A DNA stretch of 64,000 nt from Heliocidaris tuberculata (lineage: Eukaryota; Echinodermata; Echinoidea; Camarodonta; Echinometridae). The stretch spans positions 9,000,307 to 9,064,306 of the forward strand of contig CM046851.1 of the NCBI GenBank assembly GCA_025618425.1, given 5' to 3'. The position numbers and the translations under genes were made by a program. The notes below the pieces were generated by a model. It was not told where the DNA came from. It saw only the letters and a program-made list of their open reading frames with translations, and ran no database searches. Shown piece by piece: positions 15,597-26,300 of this stretch (position 1 is the stretch's first letter; each line of letters begins with the position of its first letter).

Positions 15597-16130
15597 CAGA
15601 GAGAGAGAGAGAGAGGGGGGGGGGGGGGGGGGGAGAAAGAGAGGGAGGGAGAGAGAGAGAGAGAGACTATATGATTAAGAAAGAAAGAAAATGAAGTAGG
15701 GAAAAATTGTGAAAAGGGGGAGAGAGAGAAAGCTACAGATAGGGACACTTTGTAGAAGAGATAAAGAGGGGGAGACAAAGAAAGAGAGAGAGAGAGAGAG
15801 ATAGCGAGAGTAAGAGGGGGAGACAAAGAAAGAGAGAGAGAGAGAGAGATAGCGAGAGTAAGAGGGGGAGACAAAGAAAGAGAGAGAGAGAGAGATAGCG
15901 AGAGTAAGAGGGGGAGACAAAGAAAGAGAGACAGAGAGAGAGAGATAGCGAGAGTAAGAGGGGGAGACAAAGAAAGAGAGAGAGAGAGAGAGATAGCGAG
16001 AGTAAGAGAGAGAGATGTGGATAGTCGATGAGAAAGTCGAGAAATACAGACAAATATAGGGGAAAGAAAGTGAGAGAGAGCGAGAGAAAGAGAGAGGAGT
16101 AGGAGGGGGGGGGGTCATGGGGGAGGGGCT
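15597..16130. repeat. GA tract containing a five-copy minisatellite, unit 46-50 bp
   Basis: Between about 15760 and 16015 the motif GGGGGAGACAAAGAAAGAGA, then (GA)n, then ATAGCGAGAGTAAGA recurs five times. The GGAGACAAAG anchors are at 15771, 15819, 15867, 15913 and 15963. Most of the length variation comes from the internal GA run. A G run and further GA tract flank it on the left. Confidence 0.9.
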
Positions 16131-18480
16131 GAAATAGACGTAGGCACCTACTTGCATTTCTTCTTGATAATTTCCTCAAGCCTTTCTGCAACTGAAGACG
16201 CTTGACGGAAATCGCTTGAAAATCTTATAGTCTACCCACCTTCGTTTGCGGTCGTCCATACTAAAAATATCCTATCAGTGTATGAATAAACAGAAATCAA
16301 TACGACAAACTGCCTGGTGCGGACGCCTGGAAAGATGTTCCATAATTTATCAAGTCATGCTCTGTATTTGATATCGTTCAATAATTTTATACATTTAAAG
16401 GGTCACTTGAGGTCTTGTGATGACGAAAAGTGGCAATCTCTTGCAAGGAAAGGTAATTTACTTTCATCTTTAGACATGGGACGAATGATTACAACAGAAA
16501 AAAATTACACGAAATGATATTATTTTAATTAGATACCTGTTAAGCTTCTTTTTTTTTAAATCCATGAATACTGAGTTTTATGCCTCCACCGCAGCAATCT
16601 ATTGTAATTCTGCAATGATGTTTCCAATATTGATTTGAAAGAGATTATTCCCCCCTTTCCTGCAATCGTGAATTATTTCAGATTTGTGGATGTCCTTTAA
16701 TATCGGGGATGACTTTTGTGGACTCGACTTCTTGCCTCGCTGATAAGCCTATGGTCGAGAGTCAGCGCATTAGCAGACGACAATGATACTGATATCGTGA
16801 TCGGTTCCCGCTACTTCTTCCTCAGTATCTTCCTAACCAAACTTTCCATGAACCAAGGTCAAACAAACAAAGAAATACCCCCCCCCCCCAAAAAAAAAAG
16901 GGATGTCTTTATCACTTAATATCCATGGTATTATATACTCAAGATGAAACTGACGAGGAATTGTGGCGCTAACCTTGATTTGTCAGTGATCAGGTTGCAA
17001 CAAAATACATCTTTTCTTAATGCGAACCGCAGCAAATCAAACTAACAAAAATACTATTTTTTCTCTTATAAAGTAAAAAGAGGATTTCTGTAGATGATAT
17101 TGAGACTCATTTAAATTGCATCAACTTTTCATCTTCTCCACACGCAATAAAAATAAATTACTTTGTGCGCCTGTGAATACAGCTTCTCGCATCTTCAACC
17201 ATGTCAACAATAAAAACAAAAATCTCCTCAACGGCAGTTGCACTTAGGTTGTCTATTACATGATTAATTCAATAGAGATTTGGAGGCTATTGTTTAGCAT
17301 TGCTTAATTTCATTAAGCCGTATACACTTTGTTACTTGAGCTATAGGGAGTGAGATTTGAGGTGGAGATAATGACAGCGTTATTCGTTTAGTCTATTTGT
17401 TAATTTTAATAATCGTCGTTCACGTTCGCACAGGGGAAGTTATAATGTAGCCTTGGTCACTGCGGCATTTTTAGAAATTACTATTCATTTTGGTATTCGG
17501 CCTTGTGTTATCTTTTGTGATGATCACCGCTAGGAACGGATCACGCTTGAGTAAACGTGCTATACTGATCGTGAACTTTCCATTTCATTTAGTATAGAAT
17601 TCTATCAGGGCCTGTCCCAGGATTTGAAAAAAAGGCACTATTAATTCAGAAAAATCTCCGACAAGCAAGCAAGAGAGAGGGAGAGAGAGGGGGGGGGGGG
17701 GGGGGGAGAGAAAGAGAAAATTGACAGTGCCCCCTCGATGGCTGGAACCATGCTTTACCACTGACTGCAAATGTTGAATTTTTAAAGGCAGATTTTTTTT
17801 CCTCTTTAAAAAAAATGGGGAAAACTGAGTCTGGTGTAAATTCATGTAGCCTATCACTTCTATTTTCATTGAGCCATGTTGAGAAGAGGACGGGAGGTAT
17901 AGTGAGTGGGGATAGTCTAAATACGCCAGACTCAGTTCAACTCATTTTCTTGTATAATTAACAAAACCAATCAAAACTAAAAAAAAAATCAATAAAAAAA
18001 AATAAATTCATATCGGGGGGGGGGGGGTCACCTGGGTCAATGAAGAAACTAGGAAACTCTTTTGATGTTGTTACATTATAAAATACACTGTACTTTAAAT
18101 TATTTTCTGTATGTGGTAGTGAGAGGGTGGTAGGGTGAGAAATGCGGGCATAAACATGATGAAGTTGGTCCAGACAGCGTAGAAAAGGAGGAAAAGGTAC
18201 GTGACTCCTGGACGTTACCAGAACGAAACGAACGGCTGCCGTTACCACTGCCACTACTTTTGTTTTTTATAGCAAAAAGTGAATGATGCGTTCCACAATG
18301 AACAAATGGAGCTGGCTACATTACACACATTAGATAGTGTGCAGATTTTTATTATTTTTCCCAGCCGTGGCGGCTGAACAAAACGTGCTTTTTTGATTTG
18401 GCGGAAGGCAGATTTTGCTCTCAGTGAGTACAGCCACCCTCTCAGCGCATCTTCGCGTTTTAATGAGACACACTCTCCCC

Positions 18481-18493
18481 GTTGCCTAGCAAC
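18481..18493 (+). promoter_or_regulatory. Candidate RFX X-box
   Basis: GTTGCCTAGCAAC is an imperfect palindrome matching the RFX X-box pattern GTNRCC-N(0-3)-RGYAAC with a one-base spacer. It lies in a locally CpG-richer, less AT-rich patch (about 18360-18570) roughly 1.2 kb upstream of the first recognised PKG exon. RFX factors bind such sites in promoters of ciliary and other genes. Whether this patch is a promoter is not known from sequence alone. Confidence 0.3.
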
Positions 18494-18867
18494 CGCATCC
18501 ACCGTTGATGACAGTGTCAATACTCGCATCATGTCCACGTTGTACCCCGTAGCAACGCTCGGCCATGCTTATTAAGCGAAAAGGGTTAATCTAAGCGTTT
18601 TATGAGGATGTTTGCAAGTAGTCGTCTGATACTATAGCGCACCAGTGACGGATAGACCTGTGCTCCGCCATTCAAAGTAAACATGACTATTGCAATTTAA
18701 TGCCAATGACTTTGACTTTCATGAAAACAAATTAGTGACAAATGTTAACCGAATGAATGATTGTTCTTACATTGAAGAACAGGAGTGCGTTAGTAGTGTG
18801 GGGTGTAATGATTGCAATCATTGGAACTAATGTAATTACGGGTTTGACTGATTAATTGAAATCATAT

Positions 18868-19168
18868 TTGCTTATACAGTATATTCCATATACATGGAGA
18901 AACCGAGTTATATTGATTACAATCACTGTTTTGTACCTTATATTCCATATACATGTATAAACCGAATTATATTAATTACAATCACTGGTTTATACAGTAT
19001 ATTCCATATACATTTAGAAACCGAATTATATTAATTACAATCACTGGTTTATACAGTATATTCCATATACATTTAGAAACCGAATTATATTAATTACAAT
19101 CACTGGTTTATACAGTATATTCCATATACATGGAGAAACCGAGATATATTGATTACAATCACTGGGTT
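18868..19168 (+). repeat. Tandem repeat, five copies of 59 bp
   Basis: The unit contains TTCCATATACAT, GAAACCGAATTATATT and AATTACAATCACTGGTTTA. The TTCCATATACAT anchors are at 18884, 18943, 19002, 19061 and 19120, a constant 59 bp apart. The inner copies are almost identical, which indicates recent expansion or homogenisation. It lies about 500 bp upstream of the first recognised PKG exon. Confidence 0.95.
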
Positions 19169-19662
19169 GATTCTAATGATAAGTTTGTTTACATAATTGA
19201 AATCACATTTATTAATTTCACATTCCTTTCAACATACAACGATTTATTTAAATATATAACTGATTGTACTGGGAATAGTATTGATTGAATATAGCCACAT
19301 TCAATTTACACACAGTTTTAGAATCATAGTTTACATATGCATGATAAACGTGAAATGAGAATGTTCTTAAGTTCTTTTGGATAATTATACTCGTTTTCTG
19401 TCACATTTGGTCAAATTTTGTCAAAATTTGAAGAAAAAACAAAGCTTCATGCTTACGTTTTAATATAGGACTTTGTAACGTTATTTCCTTGTTGCGTGTT
19501 CAATATATCACCTATCGTGTTATAAAAACAATCCAAAATGATTTAAGCTATTTTCTTCTCGAGATGCAATGTCATAGACTGGAGCTTGTTATGGTGCATA
19601 ATGATCTGCTATAATCACCTGATCATAATGAATTTCTCCCTTTCCCCCTTCCTTTCTAACAG

Positions 19663-19829
19663 TGCCAAGCAGCTGATTCGTGATGCTATCCTTCTCAATG
19701 ACTTCACAAAGAACTTCGACATCTCCCAGACCAGAGAGATCGTTGACTGCATGTTTCCCATCACCTATAAGAAGGGCGAAATCGTTATCAACGAGGGCGA
19801 CACCGGAGCTCATTTCTATGTTGGCGCAG
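19663..19829 (+). CDS. PKG exon 1 of those seen: start of cyclic-nucleotide-binding domain A
   Basis: The acceptor CTTTCTAACAG precedes a single base that completes a split codon. The frame then reads [18 protein letters not shown], matching the conserved helix before domain A of PKG, and continues through [15 protein letters not shown]. The donor is GCAG|GTAAGA. The exon starts in phase 2, so a further upstream coding exon must exist. Domain A is the high-affinity cGMP site in type I PKG. Confidence 0.95.
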
Positions 19830-22800
19830 GTAAGACTTGGGCCAGAGGTTATGGCTAAAAAGACACTTAAAATGGCAGGTTTGGAGTTCCCGAATCCCCT
19901 ATACATAATTATGGAACAATAATCACAAATTCGAAAATGTTCAGGCATAATTCTGATATAGAATTATTGGGGTCGTACGACACATTCCCGGCGACAATTG
20001 CTCCGCGGTCGATATCCTTTACTAACCGAATTCCTATCTTCAACCCTAGACCAAACACTATACCTAACCCTAACCCTAAACCTAACTTGAACCCCAGTTG
20101 CAACCCTAATCCTAACCCTATGTCTTTAAAGATATAAAAACTCGGAACAATTGTCGCCGGAGCATAAGTTGGAGTTTCACTTGTTTTTTTTTTTTCCTAA
20201 CATGTAGACGACACTTAGAACAGCAGGTTTTGAGTTCTTAATCCGAGTCGAATCCGCTAACATAGTTTTTGTGACATGGGATAGTGATTGCAAACTTCAG
20301 AATTTCCTTGCATAATTCTCTGCAAGAAAATTGTTTTAGAGAAAAATGTACATCGGAGGGTTAACTATATAGGAAATATGAATGGATCATATATATGGAT
20401 TAACATAAGAAACCAGCAAAGCGCAAGAGGGTTTAAACGAAAGATGCAGAAGGGGGTGACGAAACGATCAGAGGAAATAAAAGTGAGGCAATCGCCTCCA
20501 GGTGTTTTTTCCTCGAAGATATTCCATGTCACGTATTATGCAAATCAGCACTCAATTTGAAGAAGTGCTTTCAAAGAATGAGGCCCTTTCCTTCATTATC
20601 TTTTCCCAATGGAAACATGAGAAATATAATAATAGAGGTTTCTTCGTCTATAAAGTCATCGCGATTTTCTTCCCAAATTAAGGCGCACCGGTCTTCTTTA
20701 AGGTGACGTGTCTCCAATTTTCTGCCAAATAGGCAAACAAGGCATGTACCTCTTACAATCCAAAACTACAGACGCGAGATAGGATAAAGTTGTAATTTGT
20801 GGGAATGTAAGAACAATAAATAATTTGTAGGATGTGTAGATTTTTAGAATAAACATGTTATCTATTGAAACTAGGTGTTATCGTTTGTATGACCGTATCT
20901 GATGATTATGCTTGATAGGTATTGCTTATTATACCTGAGTAATAAGATAGAGATACACGTGTGTGCTAGTAAGGGCTCCATGGCTCCATGGCTCCATGGC
21001 TCCTATCCAAGGGAGCGGAAATCAAAGACGAATGCCATCCCTATCAACTGCATTATCTATATCTATCATGGTATATTCTCCCTGCTGGGAGGTTGATGCA
21101 TATTAGCAGTTTCCGGTATAATATCAAATGTAAAGTTTTGTCAGATGTTAAGTAAAACTTCGCCCATTATGATTTACACATTTTGAAATCTCAGGGCAAA
21201 TCCTAATGCATTGTCCAAAAACCATGGACACTACGTTTTTCATTATACTTCTGTGCATTAAGTTAGCCAAAAATGGGGCAGATTTTCCCTTTGGGGGGAT
21301 TTTGGGGCAATTCGTCCATTGACCAGCATTATTCAGCCAACTATATATGAGACTAATAACTTAGCGAATGTTCATTAAGTTATTTATCACGTGTGTAATC
21401 TCAGTGAATTGATTTTATAAATTTGTATTAAATAAGATCTGATTATGGTATTTCCAGTGAAATATGAATAGTGCGTTTTCACTAAATAAAGGCTTAGTCT
21501 GTTAAGTGGTTGACAAGATAAATTAGGATGTTTTGCACTGAGAGCAGGTACGTGTATTTACCCAAGACACAGTCTACAATGATTAACTCATCCCATGCCT
21601 TCATTAGTGAGACTGAATAAACACATTAATTACTAACCTCCGTTTGCATACAGCGTGCCATAAACTGTTCACACAATGAACCATCGCCACTTAAGGACAA
21701 CAGGTAGAAAAACTAAATAGCTATGTTTCTTTTATCTCCGAATCATACACCATTTCACATCATTGCTTTAATCTTTACAGCCATGATCTGCATGATTTGT
21801 ATTAGAAGGGGATGAAATCGTATAGTATAGTAATTTAAAGTGTATTTTACTTGGGGAGAACGAGGTTGTATTTTTATATTTCATGTAAATTTGTTTGTGT
21901 GTTATACAAAAATGTTTTATACAGGATATTGTGACCAGTTATAGAACTATTTTACTAGCTTGTATTTTACATTTCGGTCCTGGTAATTTGAAATATTACA
22001 GTATCAACACCAAATGTGGTAAAACAAATGTTTTAAGACAATAATGACATTGCAAGAATTAAAGGCATTGGACTGTAATACCTAAAGTAAAAAAATCATA
22101 TAGGTGGGACTATCCAGGTTTCTATTTACACAAATAAATATTTTGTCGGTCTGTATTGGTGGTTTGAATTACAAAATTCTATCATGATATGAACGAAAAA
22201 TGATGAGGAAAGGGATGGAAGCGGGCGGGTGATGGAATAAATACATGGTATGAAAAATTGATTGTAAAAAAAAAGTTTTTTATGTCTTTGTTGGGGGTAG
22301 TTTGATATCAGTCTTGTGTTATTGTTATTTATTCAGATTTCAAAGTCGCTCGATGCATCAACGGTGTATATTTGACCTTGGTATCGACATATCAACTACT
22401 TTAAAATAGTACTATAGTTTTTCTTCATTATTTAAGTATATGATGGAATGCAATTCAGTTATAATATCTAATAACATAGTATATATTAGACTATATACCG
22501 CCAGTATATTAAACAAAAATCAATACAGCATGGTATAGTACAATGAAATGCAATTTAGTATTCTAATTTTGATACAATTTACCTTTGGGATGATACAACT
22601 ACTTTATGCAATCAGGTATAGTTTTTATATGGTATGGCATTTTCAAAATTAAAACTAAACCTGCAACGATTAATTATCATTAATAGGATAATAATCGGAT
22701 TAATCTAGGGATGTGAACGGACCTTTATCCGATTGTTGATCAAATAGAGACTTTTGGCTCCCTCTGCTACTAATGAATGTGACTTCAGATATTACTTAGA

Positions 22801-23152
22801 GATAAACTTTGGTCGATCTGACTCAGAGGCGTTGCTAGAGGGGTTGTGGGGGTGACATCCCTATCCCCGAATTTCTGTCGCCAAATCTTTATCTGCTATC
22901 CGCAAATTTTTTCTTGTTGGACAAGTGTTCTGACAGTGCCCCTCTTTCAAGAATAGTCTAGCGACGCCTCTGAACTGACCTTGTTTTGAAACGATAGAGC
23001 TTTTATCGTAATGTAATTACATGTAAAAACATCGCTTAGTGATAAACGATGCGTCTGTTGCATATCTATTTATCATTACTGTACATGTAATTAAACAAAT
23101 AAAGCAATATACTTACAAATTACATGGAAAAAACGAAGAAAGGGGGAAATAG

Positions 23153-23192
<40 letters not shown>

Positions 23193-23235
23193 ACAGGAAA
23201 AGAGAAGGAAAAAGGATAAGGATAATGATAAAGTA

Positions 23236-23306
<71 letters not shown>

Positions 23307-26300
23307 AATGATAATAATAATAACAGTTATAATAATATTAATAATAAGGATAATAATCATGATAATAGGAACATTTATCATCATCGATAGAGCAGTTATC
23401 TTCGCACTGGGCGGTCCTGGGTTCAAAACAAAAGCCTTGAGCTCGTACCCTCTTCCTCGACTACCAAGTCGTTCGGATAGGACGTTAAGCCGTAAATCCA
23501 TTGTTATTTCCCTGGAGCATATCATAATTTCTTTCTTAGCGCATCAGCATGTAACCATGGTAACCATTTTTTCCCCCTTTTCTTTTCATCAGAGGGAACC
23601 CTTGAGGTGAGCCAAGGTGATCGCATCCTGGCCACCATGGGACCGGGGAAGGTCTTCGGTGAATTGGCCATCCTCTACAACTGCACCAGAACAGCCACCA
23701 TCACTGGTACGTATGAACTTCTATTTTGTTTGGTTTTCTCTGGCAATCTGTCAGGATACACTATATCATTTTTGGAACATTTTTTTTTCTGCAACGACTA
23801 TCCTATTTCTTGGACAGCACGAATATTTACGGTTGGTTCTGTGGTAAACACGAAAAGTTTCAGTTTCAGTTTAGATTATTTCCACAAATCAATCAAACTA
23901 CAATTCATATATTATATTCTGGAAAATAGAAATCGATTACATAATGCAAGAACAAATGTATCACAATAATGAAAAAAAAAGAAAAGAAAAAAAGAACAGG
24001 TATATTATACAATTATTTCTAGATGATGTAATTTGAGCATGATTGGTATGCATTTCCAGGTCATTTTTTGTCAATAAAAAGTCCTAGGAATTAAGTTGAT
24101 TGCACTCTACTTATTATGAGCTTTTAACTTCAAGATACACAGTCAAAACGCAGATAAATGCCATCAAAATATTATCAAAACTACTATCATTATCAACAAT
24201 GCCATAACATGATACACGCAATATATGACACAGCTTGCCTACTTTCTTAGATGACGCGGAAACAGTTAAGAAGCTCTTTGCGGCATTACTTCAGTTTAAG
24301 AGCAGACATCAACGTTACTGCTTCGCTCTACATGTATACAAAAACACTGCAACGTTGGTGATATCAACTGATGGCCTCGTTGAAGAAAACGACATTCACG
24401 AAAGAAGGATAATGCAAAGTGATATTGCAAACTAGAATAGATAAACAATGGTTTTAATTATCGTAATTACGGCATGACCCTCATCTATCATGTCTATATG
24501 CGTGTGACAGAGTCAAAGTATTGTTATGGCACAATCTAGTACTGACTGTATCCATCGGAAGCTCCGACAGGCTCCAGCGACAATATTGCTCCCGGCTTTA
24601 TTTCGTCAAAGACGTAGGATAAGTGTTAGGCTTGCAGTTAGGTTTTATGTTGGGTTTGGGGTTAGAGTTAGGGTTAGGGTTAGGGTTAGGGCTAGAGTTA
24701 GGATTAAGGCTAGGTATAGGGTTAGGGTTAGGCATATAGTGTTTGCTCCAAGGTTGGAGTTAGAATTTGGTTAGTGTACGAGACTACCGCGTCGCATTTG
24801 TCGCCGGAGAATATGTCGTATAACCATCCATCTACACCCCTTTGTTTCTATACCCTCTGTATTCTGACCTGTAGCTACCCTACAACGATTTCTTATCCTG
24901 TTTTCCTTAAATATCACTTGGTTATCGTAAGAATATTAAAGAGCAGCTGAATGCTAACCGCTGAAAGTAGTAATTTTGTTTACTTGAAAACCTAATATGG
25001 GTGCGTCTACTTTACTCATTTATTTCAACTGTTAGTCCCATTTTTAATCAACTCCATTTCTGCATGTGCTCTTCCAGATAGCTTTGCTTCACATAAAAGT
25101 GCAGTCATTTTTCACATTAAAAAAAGAGGATATACCCAAAATTAAGCATTAAACATAATAAAAACGATATTAATTAGGGGAAAAGTTGTGTAAATCCACG
25201 CCATTCCACCATCAGTCCACCCTCCTTCGATCATTTTCTACCTCTCGAATCAAGATTCATGTTTTCATTCGCAGTTTTCACAATTTCTCTTGATTTTACC
25301 GTACGTTCTGTGGCCATGCACTTTCTTTGTCGAAAGAATCTCTTTAAGAACCTATAATAGTCGACCAATAATACCATTAATTTTGCTTAATCTGCTTAAT
25401 TTACTTAAATTAGCATTTTTCAATCTGCACCATCAGTCCACCCTCCTTCGATCATTTTCTACCTCTCGAATCAAGATTCATGTTTTCATTCGCAGTTTTC
25501 ACAATTTCTCTTGATTTTACCGTACGTTCTGTGGCCATGCACTTTCTTTGTCGAAAGAATCTCTTTAAGAACCTATAACAGTCGACCAATAATATCATTA
25601 ATTTTGCTTAATCTGCTTAATTTACTTAAAGTCGCATTTTCAATCTCCGGTTCTTTTTATTATTTTTTTATTTTTTTTTTATACCCTATTCTCTCCTCTC
25701 CGTCTCCTCATTGCGACCACACTTTTGGCTCCCAAGATCAGAAGAAAAAATATCCACTGTGGCTGCTAAGAGCGCGTTGCCATGGTTACGCTTCCAATGA
25801 TGCAAATTGCTTGGAGCGACGCGAGCAGAAAATCAGTAATATTCTGCTAAGACAGAATCAAGATCGGTTGTCTAGCTGTATCAAGAATGATGATTATGAT
25901 TGGAATCATTTAGGCGTGAGTCGGAAGAAGTTATGTAAAGGCTATCATAAAGAATAAATAGAACGTAACTGATTTGATTTCATTTTATAGCTTTGACCAA
26001 ATCTAGCAATCGGGTTTCCATTGATGCCATACGCACAACATGTACAATAACCCGGATGTCATAATAACCTTGGTGTCATTGGAACCTGTAATAAAAAGGA
26101 AGGAAATGTCTTATTTTCTTATGGGCAAGCTCACCTATTGTTTCCTTAACTCTTTCCCTCCCATTTTCCCTTTGTCACCAGTTCCCTTTCTCTTTTCAGT
26201 TGTGTCCTTTATTTTCTGTGAGTCTTATTTTAGAATGACGTACTATCGTCTTTTGTTCTCTTTCCTTTTGTTTATGGTTTGTATTCGCTTGCTTTATTAC

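Larger units (their letters stand above)
1..19662. other. Long non-coding stretch upstream of first recognised PKG exon
   Basis: No convincing coding exon was found on either strand in these 19.6 kb. The open frames are short, lack family resemblance, or are translations of GA microsatellites. The stretch is AT-rich and holds a three-copy repeat near 625-1215, several GA tracts, homopolymer G/C runs and a 59-bp tandem array at the right end. Because the first recognised PKG exon begins in the middle of a codon, at least part of this stretch is probably intron. A short N-terminal or 5' UTR exon could be hidden here, since such exons are poorly conserved and hard to see by eye. Confidence 0.6.
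19830..23592 (+). other. PKG intron
   Basis: Intron between the first two recognised exons. It contains the telomere-like element, a short (GGCTCCAT)n run near 20977-21003, AT-rich unique sequence, a small inverted-repeat element at 22826-22980, GA and ATG microsatellites, and a tRNA-like SINE fragment. No internal coding exon is evident. Confidence 0.85.

Noticed and set aside
15461..16191. Minus-strand frames of 152-169 codons
   Set aside because: Translations of the GA minisatellite, with repeated Leu/Ser blocks and no non-repeat coding part.
18254..18538. Minus-strand 94-codon frame in a GC-richer patch
   Set aside because: No recognisable domain or flanking splice signals that extend it. 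The composition may instead reflect a regulatory patch.
23236..23610. Poly-Met open frame of 124 codons
   Set aside because: Translation of the (ATG)n microsatellite followed by a SINE fragment.
24235..24435. Plus-strand 66-codon frame with ordinary amino-acid composition
   Set aside because: Not flanked by splice sites that fit PKG phase, no match to any known domain, and length within chance expectation.
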